DNA of 64,000 nucleotides, taken from positions 806,001-870,000 of the forward strand of contig OZ244200.1 in NCBI GenBank assembly GCA_965216845.1, written 5' to 3'. Shown here piece by piece: positions 56,427-64,000 of the stretch; the first letter of the stretch is position 1; each line of letters starts with the position of its first letter. Made by a program: the position numbers and the translations under genes. The notes beneath the pieces are model-generated. The model worked only from the letters and a program-made list of their open reading frames with translations, searched no databases and was not told where the DNA came from. The stretch comes from Panacagrimonas sp965216845 (GTDB lineage Bacteria > Pseudomonadota > Gammaproteobacteria > Nevskiales > Nevskiaceae).

Positions 56427-57849
56427 TCCGCTGCTCAAGTGGCTGCTGATCCCGATGGCGCTGCTGCTGGTGTTCGTCGGCATCAAGCTGTTCTCCGGCG
56501 CCCCCGGCGGCCAGCCCGCCCCCAAGGGCGCGGCCGGTACGCTCACGCCCGAGGAGATGAAAGCCCTGGGCATCGCTGGCGACACGCCGCGCGATACCGT
56601 CGCCACGCTGGTGGCCCAGGTGAAGCAGTTGCGCACCGAGCTGCAGAGCGCGCTCGGCGACAACAAGCAGCACAAGGCCGAGAACGAGCGCCTGCGTGCG
56701 CGGGAAGGCGCGATCGACCAACGCATCCAGAGCGCGCTGGAAGGCGAACGCAATCGCCTGGAGCAGGAGCGCACCCAGGTGGCCAGCGACAGGCAGCAGA
56801 CCCAGGGGCTGCTGCAGGATCTGCAGCGGCAACTGGACGGCCTTGCCGGCAAGGGTGGCCCGTCCGACCTGCCCGTCGGGCTGGGGCTGGAAGAGGGTGA
56901 TGGCCAGCGCTTCAACCGCGGCGCCGGTGGCACGCAGTGGGTCGAGCCCGACGATGCCAAGGTCGACGCCAGGAACGGCAGCAAGGAGCCGAGCTTTCCC
57001 CTGAGCTTCGGGCCGGGCCAGAAAAGCCTGTCGGCCGCAGTGGAATCGGTCGCCGACGTCGGCAGCCGCGCGGTGGGCGCATCCACGAAGGCGGTCTACA
57101 CCGTGCCGTCGAACTCGACGCTCATGGGGTCGATTGCCATGACGGCGCTGATCGGGCGCGTGCCGATCGACGGAACCGTCAACGATCCCTATCCGTTCAA
57201 GGTTCTGATCGGCCCGGACAACCTCACGGCCAACGGCATCGACATCCCCGACGTGGCCGGCGCCGTGGTCAGCGGCACGGCCTCGGGCGACTGGACGCTC
57301 TCGTGCGTGCGCGGGCAAATCCGCTCGGTCACGTTCGTGTTCCAGGACGGCACCATCCGCACGGTGCCGGAGGACAGCAGCAAGGGCGGTAGCAGCGGCG
57401 GCAACTCGGGTCACAACGGCGCCAGCATCCAAGGCGGCCTGGGCTGGATCAGCGACCCCTACGGCATCCCCTGCGTCAGCGGCGAGCGGCGCAGCAACGC
57501 CCAGCAGTACCTGGGAAGCCAGGCGCTCATCACCGCGGCCGGCGCCGGCGCGGCCTCGCTCATCAAGTCCGACAACGGCAGCGTTGCCGTGGTCGCCAAC
57601 AGCAACGGCTCGCTGGGCACCGTCGGCATCAGCGGCAACGAAGCGATGGGCCGCATCCTCGCGGGCGGCGTGCGCGACATGGCCGATTGGGTCAACAAGC
57701 TCTACGGCCAGGCCTTCGCGGCGGTCTACGTGCAGCCCGGCGCCAGGGTGGCCGTGCATCTGGAGCAGCCGCTCGACATCGACTACGACGCCAAGGGGCG
57801 TCGGGTCCACCACCGCACCGGAGAAGCCCATGCCTCGGATCTGGATTGA
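56416..57849 (+). CDS. TIGR03752-family ICE protein (TraB/VirB10-like)
   Basis: A 477-residue protein that should span from inner to outer membrane. It has one N-terminal membrane segment (WLLIPMALLLVFVGIKLF), a long coiled coil (about 70-150), a Gly/Ser linker and a C-terminal beta-barrel domain with VPIDGTVNDPYPFKVLIG and AVYVQPGARVAVHLEQPL. This matches TraB/VirB10 proteins that transmit ATPase state to the outer-membrane pore. It overlaps the lipoprotein gene downstream. Confidence 0.92.
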   Translation: MKSNPLLKWLLIPMALLLVFVGIKLFSGAPGGQPAPKGAAGTLTPEEMKALGIAGDTPRDTVATLVAQVKQLRTELQSALGDNKQHKAENERLRAREGAIDQRIQSALEGERNRLEQERTQVASDRQQTQGLLQDLQRQLDGLAGKGGPSDLPVGLGLEEGDGQRFNRGAGGTQWVEPDDAKVDARNGSKEPSFPLSFGPGQKSLSAAVESVADVGSRAVGASTKAVYTVPSNSTLMGSIAMTALIGRVPIDGTVNDPYPFKVLIGPDNLTANGIDIPDVAGAVVSGTASGDWTLSCVRGQIRSVTFVFQDGTIRTVPEDSSKGGSSGGNSGHNGASIQGGLGWISDPYGIPCVSGERRSNAQQYLGSQALITAAGAGAASLIKSDNGSVAVVANSNGSLGTVGISGNEAMGRILAGGVRDMADWVNKLYGQAFAAVYVQPGARVAVHLEQPLDIDYDAKGRRVHHRTGEAHASDLD

Positions 57850-58264
57850 CGCGGCCGCCGTGCTGCTGGCGGCCACCCTGCTCGGCGGCTGCGCCACCAG
57901 CAAGGAGAAGCTGCTGCCGCACGGCGACAGCACCATGCTCGACATCTGGCATCAGGAAACCGGCGGCAGCGCGGGCGGCGGCCAGGCCGCGCGGCAACTG
58001 CTCGATGCGCGCCAGGGCCTGCGCCGGCCGCTGGCCGATGCCGATGTGCAGGCGGCGCCCGGCGTGCAGGCGCGCTACACCCGTACCGCGCAGAACGAGA
58101 TTTACCGCCAGTTCCACCGCCTGCCGAACCCCGACCTGGTGATGTACGTGTTCCCGCACCTGGCGGGCACCGACCCGGTGCCGGTGCCCGGCTACAGCAC
58201 GGTGTTCCCGCTCTACCAGCGCGTGCAGTACGCGATGCCGGGCGAGCGCGTGGAGGACTACTGA
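57830..58264 (+). CDS. TIGR03751-family conjugative transfer lipoprotein
   Basis: A 144-residue lipoprotein with signal ending LLGGC (TraV/VirB7-like position). The mature part includes MLDIWHQETGG and a conserved HLAGTDPVPVPGYSTVFPLY segment. It should line the outer-membrane core of the channel. It starts inside the TraB-like gene and its stop overlaps the start of the ATPase gene, so expression of all three is coupled. Confidence 0.9.
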   Translation: MPRIWIDAAAVLLAATLLGGCATSKEKLLPHGDSTMLDIWHQETGGSAGGGQAARQLLDARQGLRRPLADADVQAAPGVQARYTRTAQNEIYRQFHRLPNPDLVMYVFPHLAGTDPVPVPGYSTVFPLYQRVQYAMPGERVEDY

Positions 58265-61152
58265 TGGCCTGGTCGCTGCCGTGGTCACGCAAGCCCGACG
58301 TATCGCCTGCTGACGCCGCGGATGCGGCCGATGATGCCTGGGCACGGCACGTAACGGCGCTGTCGGCACAGGGTGTCGCCGAGCCGGGCAGCGCGCTCGG
58401 CCGGGGCCGGCGCAGACCGGCCACCCAGGCCGACCACGATGCGCTCTATGGCGTCGCGCCGTCGTTCGCGGACTTGCTGCCCTGGGTCGAGTACCTGCCC
58501 GACACCAAGTGCATGTTGCTGGAAGACGGCCAGTCGGTGGCGGCCTTCTTCGAGCTGGCGCCGGTCGGCACCGAGGGCCGCGAGATGGCCTGGCTGTGGC
58601 AGGCGCGCGATGCGCTGGAGAACGCCCTGCAGGACTCCTTCGACGAGTTGGACGACAACCCCTGGGTGGTGCAGCTCTACGCCCAGGACGAGGCCGACTG
58701 GGACAACTATCTGCGCTCCCTGGCGAACTATCTGCAGCCGCGTGCGCAGGGCAGCGCGTTCAGCGACTTCTACCTGCGCTTCTTCGCCCATCACCTGCGA
58801 GCCATCGCCAAGCCGGGTGGCCTGTTCGAGGACACCACGGTGACGCGCCTGCCGTGGCGCGGCCAGGTCCGGCGCGTGCGCATGGTGGTCTACCGCCGCA
58901 CGTCTGCGGCCCCGGCCCCGCGGCGTGGCCAGTCGCCCGAGCAGGCGCTGACCACGATCTGCGACCGCCTCGTCGGCGGGCTGGCCAATGCCGGCGTGAA
59001 AGCCCGGCGTCTCGGCGCGGCGGACATCCATGCCTGGCTCCTGCGTTGGTTCAACCCGAATCCGACCTTGCTCGGCGCCACTACCGAAGATCGGGAACGC
59101 TTCTACGCGCTGACCCGCTACCCGGAAGAGCGGGAGGAGGGCGAGATCGAACTCGCCAGCGGCACCGACTTCGCGCAGCGCCTGTTCTTCGGCCAGCCCC
59201 GTTCGGACGTGCCCAACGGCCTGTGGTTCTTCGACGGCATGCCGCATCGGGTGATCGTGATGGATCGCCTGCGCACGCCACCCGTGACGGGCCATCTGAC
59301 GGGCGAGACGCGCAAGGGCGGCGACGCCATGAACGCGCTGTTCGACCAGATGCCCGAGGACACGGTGATGTGCCTGACGCTGGTCGCCACGCCCCAGGAC
59401 GTGCTGGAGGCGCACCTCAACCACCTCGCCAGGAAGGCCGTCGGCGAGACCCTGGCCTCGGAGCAGACCCGGCAGGACGTGCAGCAGGCGCGCGGCCTGA
59501 TCGGCAGTGCGCACAAGCTCTACCGCGGCGCGCTGGCGTTCTACCTGCGCGGCCGCGACCTGGCCCAGCTCGATGCGCGCGGCCTGCAGCTCGTCAACGT
59601 GATGCTCAACGCCGGCCTGCAACCGGTACGCGAAGAGGACGAGGTGGCGCCGCTGAACAGCTATCTACGCTGGCTGCCGTGCGTGTTCGATCCGGCGGCC
59701 GACAAGCGCCAGTGGTACACCCAGCTCATGTTCGCGCAACATGCGGCGAACCTGGCGCCGGTCTGGGGCCGCAGTCAGGGCACGGGGCATCCGGGCATCA
59801 CGTTCTTCAACCGCGGCGGCGGCCCGATCACCTTCGATCCGTTGAACCGCCTCGACCGGCAGATGAACGCGCATCTGTTCCTGTTCGGCCCCACGGGTTC
59901 GGGCAAGAGCGCGACGCTCAACAACATCCTGAACCAGGTGACGGCGATCTACCGGCCGCGCCTGTTCATCGTCGAGGCGGGCAACAGCTTCGGCCTGTTC
60001 GGCGACTTCGCGGCACGGCTGGGCCTCACCGTGCATCGGGTGAAGCTCGCGCCGGGCGCGGGCGTCAGTCTGGCTCCGTTCGCCGACGCCTGGCGCCTGG
60101 TCGATACGCCGAGCCAGGTACAGACACTGGACGCCGATGCGCTCGACGAAGACCAGACCGATGCCGGCATGGCCGTGGAAGGCGACGAGCAGCGCGACGT
60201 GCTCGGCGAGCTGGAGATCACTGCACGGCTGATGATTACCGGCGGCGAGGACAAGGAAGAAGCGCGCATGACGCGCGCCGACCGCAGCCTGATCCGCCAG
60301 TGCATTCTCGATGCGGCCCAGCATTGCGTGGCGGACAGACGCACGGTGCTCACGCGCGATGTGCGCGACGCGCTGCGCGAGCGCGCCCGCGACGCCACGC
60401 TGCCGGAGATGCGGCGCGCACGGCTGCTGGAGATGGCCGACGCCATGGATATGTTCTGCCAGGACGTGGACGGCGAGATGTTCGACCGGTCCGGCACGCC
60501 GTGGCCCGAGGCGGACATCACCATCGTGGACCTGGCCACCTTCGCGCGCGAGGGCTACAACGCCCAACTCTCGATTGCCTACATCTCGCTCATCAACACC
60601 GTCAACAACATCGCCGAGCGCGACCAGTTCCTGGGCCGTCCGATCATCAACGTGACGGACGAAGGCCACATCATCACGAAGAACCCGCTGCTCGCGCCCT
60701 ACGTGGTCAAGATCACCAAGATGTGGCGCAAGCTCGGCGCCTGGTTCTGGCTCGCCACGCAGAACCTCGACGACTTGCCGAAGGCGGCCGAGCCCATGCT
60801 CAACATGATCGAGTGGTGGATCTGCCTGTCGATGCCACCCGATGAAGTGGAGAAGATCGCGCGCTTCCGCGAACTCAACGCTTCGCAGAAGGCGCTGATG
60901 CTCTCGGCGCGCAAGGAGGCCGGCAAGTTCAGCGAGGGCGTCATCCTGTCCAAGTCGATGGAGGTGCTGTTCCGCGCCGTGCCGCCCAGCCTCTACCTGG
61001 CGATGGCGATGACCGAGCCCGAGGAGAAGGCCGAACGCTTCCAGTTGATGCAGCAGCACGGCATCAGCGAACTGGATGCCGCCTTCCGCGTGGCCGAGAA
61101 GATCGACCGCGCGCGGGGCATCGAACCTCTGACGCTGGACACGCTGGCCTGA
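58264..61152 (+). CDS. conjugative transfer ATPase, TraC/VirB4-like (TIGR03744)
   Basis: A 962-residue cytoplasmic ATPase that powers pilus assembly and transfer. The N-terminal third is the VirB4-type domain; Walker A GPTGSGKS is at 542-549, Walker B-like ITIVDLATF near 760, and NVTDEGHIITKNPLL and ATQNLDDLPKAA follow, with an IEWWICLSMPPDE segment. Length and motif layout agree with the PFL_4706 family. Its start codon overlaps the lipoprotein stop. Confidence 0.95.
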   Translation: MAWSLPWSRKPDVSPADAADAADDAWARHVTALSAQGVAEPGSALGRGRRRPATQADHDALYGVAPSFADLLPWVEYLPDTKCMLLEDGQSVAAFFELAPVGTEGREMAWLWQARDALENALQDSFDELDDNPWVVQLYAQDEADWDNYLRSLANYLQPRAQGSAFSDFYLRFFAHHLRAIAKPGGLFEDTTVTRLPWRGQVRRVRMVVYRRTSAAPAPRRGQSPEQALTTICDRLVGGLANAGVKARRLGAADIHAWLLRWFNPNPTLLGATTEDRERFYALTRYPEEREEGEIELASGTDFAQRLFFGQPRSDVPNGLWFFDGMPHRVIVMDRLRTPPVTGHLTGETRKGGDAMNALFDQMPEDTVMCLTLVATPQDVLEAHLNHLARKAVGETLASEQTRQDVQQARGLIGSAHKLYRGALAFYLRGRDLAQLDARGLQLVNVMLNAGLQPVREEDEVAPLNSYLRWLPCVFDPAADKRQWYTQLMFAQHAANLAPVWGRSQGTGHPGITFFNRGGGPITFDPLNRLDRQMNAHLFLFGPTGSGKSATLNNILNQVTAIYRPRLFIVEAGNSFGLFGDFAARLGLTVHRVKLAPGAGVSLAPFADAWRLVDTPSQVQTLDADALDEDQTDAGMAVEGDEQRDVLGELEITARLMITGGEDKEEARMTRADRSLIRQCILDAAQHCVADRRTVLTRDVRDALRERARDATLPEMRRARLLEMADAMDMFCQDVDGEMFDRSGTPWPEADITIVDLATFAREGYNAQLSIAYISLINTVNNIAERDQFLGRPIINVTDEGHIITKNPLLAPYVVKITKMWRKLGAWFWLATQNLDDLPKAAEPMLNMIEWWICLSMPPDEVEKIARFRELNASQKALMLSARKEAGKFSEGVILSKSMEVLFRAVPPSLYLAMAMTEPEEKAERFQLMQQHGISELDAAFRVAEKIDRARGIEPLTLDTLA

Positions 61153-61165
61153 CGGGAGCAACACG

Positions 61166-61906
61166 ATGCGCATGCCTTCATTCGCCCGCCGTCATCCCTG
61201 GATCGTGCTGATCGTGGTGACGATTGGGGTTGCCTCGTGGATGCTGCTGCGCGCGCCGCATCCGGCGACCGAGCCCATGTCCCTGGCCGCCGCCGGGTCC
61301 GAAGCGCCGAAACCGGCCGGCCTGCCCTGGCTGTATGGCCGTGCCGATGCGCGCTTCACGGTGGTCGGGTACGCCGACCTGGAGTGTCCGTACTGCCGGG
61401 CCTACTTCCCCGCGCTCAAGCGCTGGATCGACGCCCATCCCGAGGTGAACTGGCAGTGGCACCACCTGCCGCTGTCCATGCACGAGCCGGCCGCGACTGC
61501 CGGGGCACGCCTGGTCGAGTGCGCGGGCGAGACGGGCGGACATGCCACGTTCTGGCAGGCCGTGGCGTGGCTCTACTCGAACACCCGCGGCGACGGCCAC
61601 GGCCTGCCGGAGGGCCTGCGCTATCCCGACCTCACGCCAGCCATGCAGGGTTGTCTCGACAGCGATCGCCCCGATGCCGTCATCCGTGCCCAGGCGGTGG
61701 AAGCGGCACAGCAGGGCATCGCGGCCACGCCGGCCCTGCAACTGCGCGACCGCGAGTCCGGCAAGACCCTCCTGCTGCACGGTCCCGTCGAAGGCGATGC
61801 CTTGCTGTCGGCCATCGACCTGCTCGCCGCCGGCAGCACGGCCGCAGCCGAACCCACCCATTCCCCAGACATGCCCGCCGGCGTCGCCGGTGACATGCCC
61901 AGGTAG
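61166..61906 (+). CDS. DsbA-like thiol-disulfide protein of the conjugation cluster
   Basis: A 246-residue membrane-anchored or exported thioredoxin-fold protein: N-terminal hydrophobic segment (WIVLIVVTIGVASWMLL), CPYC active site in YADLECPYCRAYFPALK, and a helical insertion followed by the cis-Pro region IAATPALQLRD. It should form or isomerise disulfides in Cys-rich transfer proteins such as the TraU-like protein. Its last codons and stop lie inside the first part of an RNA element. Confidence 0.9.
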   Translation: MRMPSFARRHPWIVLIVVTIGVASWMLLRAPHPATEPMSLAAAGSEAPKPAGLPWLYGRADARFTVVGYADLECPYCRAYFPALKRWIDAHPEVNWQWHHLPLSMHEPAATAGARLVECAGETGGHATFWQAVAWLYSNTRGDGHGLPEGLRYPDLTPAMQGCLDSDRPDAVIRAQAVEAAQQGIAATPALQLRDRESGKTLLLHGPVEGDALLSAIDLLAAGSTAAAEPTHSPDMPAGVAGDMPR

Positions 61907-61983
61907 CCATCGATCTTCAAGGCTGCGGCGCGGCTCGTCCGCGTTGATCGAAACCCGTTCGCATCGCATCCCTTGACGCGAAC
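61877..61983 (+). ncRNA. radC-motif-like structured RNA, copy 4, upstream of radC
   Basis: Stems GCCGGC/GCCGGT, GTAGCC/GGCTGC (12-base loop with ATCTTCAA), GCGCGG/CCGCGT and GTTCGC/GCGAAC, each matching the other copies with paired or wobble changes. It overlaps the 3' end of the DsbA-like gene and precedes a radC homologue by about 118 bases, exactly the position that names the published motif. Confidence 0.8.
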
Positions 61984-62039
61984 AGCCACCGCACCCGCGG
62001 TGGTGGATGCCCGCTCGTCACCTGTTCCATCCCCATCGT

Positions 62040-62065
62040 CCCCAGGAGGGTTTGCCCTCCAGGGG
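62040..62065 (+). promoter_or_regulatory. two-tier leader hairpin before radC
   Basis: CCCC-A-GGAGGG-TTTG-CCCTCC-A-GGGG: a 6-bp inner stem and 4-bp outer stem separated by an A-A mismatch. It has the same architecture as the leaders in the ICE block. The ribosome site TTGGAGG follows about 25 bases later. Confidence 0.6.
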
Positions 62066-62101
62066 CGGGCGCCCTCCGATCTCATCCATTGGAGGTTCAC
62101 C

Positions 62102-62596
62102 ATGTCTCTCGTTATCGCCGACTCCCGCCCGGAGTCGCTCACCCTGATCGCCGCCCAGCACGAAGACTGGATCATCCGGCAGGCCATCACCCTGCTGGAG
62201 AACCGCGTGTTCAAGGCCGGTCCGGCGCTGGGCAGTCCCGCCGCCGTGCGCGACTACCTGCGCCTGAAACTGGTCGCGGAGCCGAACGAAATCTTCGCGG
62301 TCGTGTTTCTCGACAACCAGCACCAGGTGCTCGCCTACGAGCCGCTGTTCAAGGGCACGGTCGACCAGACTTCGGTGTATCCGAGGGTGGTGGTCCAGCG
62401 TGCGCTGGCGCTCAACGCTTCGGCGCTGATCCTGGCGCATCAGCACCCCTCTGGGAACACCGAGCCCTCGGCCGCCGATCGTGCGATCACCGAGCGGCTG
62501 AAGAGCGCCCTGGCCACCGTCGATGTCCGGGTGCTGGATCACTTCATCGTCGGCAAGGGCAGCCCGCACTCGTTCGCCGAAGCCGGCTTGTTGTAG
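62102..62596 (+). CDS. radC: RadC-family JAMM-domain protein
   Basis: A 164-residue protein of the RadC/MPN family common in mobile elements. The JAMM metal-binding motif is intact (AHQHPSGNTEPSAAD), with the upstream EIFAVVFLDNQHQVL segment. It lacks the N-terminal helix-hairpin-helix of chromosomal RadC. The biochemical role is unsettled. The ATG follows TTGGAGGTTCACC; the longer frame runs through the RNA element and is rejected. Confidence 0.93.
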   Translation: MSLVIADSRPESLTLIAAQHEDWIIRQAITLLENRVFKAGPALGSPAAVRDYLRLKLVAEPNEIFAVVFLDNQHQVLAYEPLFKGTVDQTSVYPRVVVQRALALNASALILAHQHPSGNTEPSAADRAITERLKSALATVDVRVLDHFIVGKGSPHSFAEAGLL

Positions 62597-62627
62597 CAGA
62601 ACCCCACGCACATTCATTTCATCACCA

Positions 62628-62656
62628 CGGGAGCCCTCGGCTCCCGTTTCCTTTCG
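62628..62656 (+). terminator. intrinsic terminator after radC
   Basis: CGGGAGCC-CTC-GGCTCCCG, a perfect 8-bp stem, followed by TTTCCTTTC. The rest of the gap to the next gene (to 62760) shows nothing else that I can support. Confidence 0.8.
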
Positions 62657-62760
62657 CCGGTGCGCAGGAAATCGGGACTGACCGGTTTCGGTTTCTTTGT
62701 CGTTCCCTGATCTGCGTTGCGCTCGACTACGAGTCTGCATCGACTCCGCGGAGGCGCGAC

Positions 62761-63210
62761 ATGCCGGCTCATTCCCTCAACCTTCCTGCCGCCTTGCGGC
62801 GCCCCTTGGCCGCCAGGCTGGCCGCTGGACTGTGCGCCGCGCTGCTCGGTCCCATCGCGGCGGCCGCCGATGTGCTCGTCGTCACCGACAGCCGTCATCC
62901 GGTGCAGGCTCCGGCCGGCGTGCGGATCATCGAGCTGGACCAGGCCGCGCGCATCGAGGTCGAACTCGCCGCGCACCTGCCGGCCGACCCACAACAGGCC
63001 GCGGCCTTGGTGCGGCAGCGGTTGCATGACGGCGGCGAGGCCCTTCAGCGCCGCATCGGCCACGCCTACCAAGGTGTCGCGGATGCCTGGGGGCTGGGCA
63101 TCGCCAAGATTCCCGCCGTGGTGGTCGATCGACGCTATGTGGTCTACGGCGAGCCCGACGTGCTCCGCGCCGTCGCGCGCATCAACGCCTACCGGAGCAC
63201 GCAGCCATGA
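62761..63210 (+). CDS. TIGR03757-family ICE protein (PFL_4709-like)
   Basis: A 149-residue exported protein with signal peptide (LAAGLCAALLGPIAAAADV). The mature part is thioredoxin-like in outline (VLVVTDSRHPVQAP, GIAKIPAVVVDRRYVVYGE) but without a CxxC, resembling the TraF/TrbC region of F-type systems. It overlaps the TraU-like gene by ATGA. The gene starts about 160 bases after radC, beyond a terminator, so it probably has its own promoter or reads through. Confidence 0.88.
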   Translation: MPAHSLNLPAALRRPLAARLAAGLCAALLGPIAAAADVLVVTDSRHPVQAPAGVRIIELDQAARIEVELAAHLPADPQQAAALVRQRLHDGGEALQRRIGHAYQGVADAWGLGIAKIPAVVVDRRYVVYGEPDVLRAVARINAYRSTQP

Positions 63211-64000
63211 GCCTCCTGCTGGCATCCCGGCGTCTGCGCGCCACCGTCGCCTCGCTGCTGCTGGGCACGGCCACGTCGACGTTCGCCCTGGACACCGCCA
63301 CCATCGTCTCGTCGGCGCTGTCCCCCGACTGCCTCGAATACCGCGTGGTCGGAATCTGCTACTGGCTGTACTGCACGCCCTTCGGCTGCTCGGTTCGCAC
63401 TTCCGTCAAGGTGCGCCACTACGTCCCCGATGCGGTGGTGTCGAGCTACTCGAACACCGGCGAAAACCCGTGGCTGGAAGTCAGGGCGATGAGCATGCCC
63501 AACCCGAGCGCCAAGGCTGGCGGTGACGGCACGACCAATCACGACAACGAGAACAACCTCGCCAAGTTCAAGAACGCCGATGTCATCGGCCATCCGGCCG
63601 GGATGGTGTTCAGCCAGTTCGCCAGCGCCTCCGGCTACACCTGCGAAGGCGCTGGCACGGCCTTCATGCCGTATCTGCTGAGCACGCTCGACACGATCGC
63701 CTGGCGCTACAACATCCCGGAAGCGTTCTACCCCGAAGCGCTCATCCCCGGCCGGCGCGAAATCGGTACGCGCACCGGCCTGAACCTCTGGGGCAACGTG
63801 TATCCCCGCGGTGGCTTCCTGCACCAGACCGACGATCACAAGAGCGGCGCCGTGGTCGCGCAGCGCGCGGGCGACATCGTGACGCGCCGCAACCAGATTC
63901 ACGTGTACCAGCCACTGCTGGCCAACGCCCGCGACGGGTACTGGCCGGCCGGCGCGTTGATGGAGACCGACGCCTCGACGGGCAAGTGGCAGGAGCTGAC
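63207..64000 (+). CDS. TIGR03756-family, TraU-like ICE protein (3' end outside window)
   Basis: Exported protein with signal peptide (TVASLLLGTATSTFALD). The mature part is rich in cysteines (PDCLEYRVVGICYWLYCTP, then FGCSV), as in TraU proteins needed for F-type pilus and channel function. About 264 codons are visible with no stop before the window ends. Disulfide formation presumably depends on the DsbA-like protein of this cluster. Identification by gene order and the Cys-rich N-terminal motif. Confidence 0.9.
   Translation, partial: MSLLLASRRLRATVASLLLGTATSTFALDTATIVSSALSPDCLEYRVVGICYWLYCTPFGCSVRTSVKVRHYVPDAVVSSYSNTGENPWLEVRAMSMPNPSAKAGGDGTTNHDNENNLAKFKNADVIGHPAGMVFSQFASASGYTCEGAGTAFMPYLLSTLDTIAWRYNIPEAFYPEALIPGRREIGTRTGLNLWGNVYPRGGFLHQTDDHKSGAVVAQRAGDIVTRRNQIHVYQPLLANARDGYWPAGALMETDASTGKWQEL

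Noticed and set aside
1..64000. tRNA, rRNA or att sites
   Set aside because: I saw no cloverleaf with conserved tRNA bases and no rRNA sequence; both ICE ends appear to lie outside the window. A tRNA scan would settle this.

Overview
The window is a high-GC stretch of a large integrative and conjugative element (ICE) of the ICEclc / PFGI-1 / SPI-7-like kind, with a type G (tfc / PFL_47xx) conjugation apparatus. Gene content and codon use point to a beta- or gammaproteobacterial host (Pseudomonas, Comamonas, Achromobacter or similar); the genus cannot be fixed from the sequence. Neither ICE end is present: there is no integrase, tRNA or att site, the first gene (topB) is cut at its 5' end and the last (a TraU-like gene) at its 3' end.

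Layout. (1) 1-3727 and 12217-20460 are the ICE accessory and replication block: topoisomerase III, DUF3577/STY4534-like, DUF3275-like, DUF3085-like, a methyltransferase-fold protein, an SNF2-type helicase and several unnamed ICE proteins, all on the + strand. Nearly every gene here follows a strong hairpin that sits just before its ribosome binding site. Four copies of a four-stem RNA element, most likely the radC RNA motif, lie upstream of selected genes. (2) 3746-12196 is metal cargo. A complete merR-TPCADE operon with an EAL-domain gene and a DUF3330 gene reads right. It converges on a seven-gene leftward operon made of mer-like, thioredoxin-like and CcdA-like genes with its own MerR/ZntR-type regulator and promoter. 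(3) 20514-32712 is an unusual co-directional operon: HTH protein, GrpE-like, divergent Hsp70, AAA+ ATPase, a zinc-ribbon protein with a degenerate J-like segment, and a set of membrane and exported proteins with shared N-terminal tags. I do not recognise it as a described system. (4) 32961-38931 and 53429-64000 are the conjugation genes (PilL-like lipoprotein, transglycosylase, TraD coupling ATPase, TraC/VirB4-like ATPase, DsbA-like protein, RadC and others). (5) 39023-53204 is a leftward defence-type operon set between two conjugation genes: HTH protein, SNF2 helicase, AIPR protein, GHKL ATPase with a nuclease-like C-terminus, type III Mod and Res, and an AAA ATPase with a zinc-hook-like CxxC.

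How they work together. The ICE backbone provides DNA processing and transfer. The mer and mer-like operons provide metal resistance. The two HTH-headed operons are the strongest candidates for new biology. The leftward one is very probably anti-phage or anti-plasmid defence built around type III restriction-modification. The rightward one resembles a dedicated chaperone machine (Hsp70, GrpE, possible J protein, AAA+) tied to envelope proteins, with unknown purpose.
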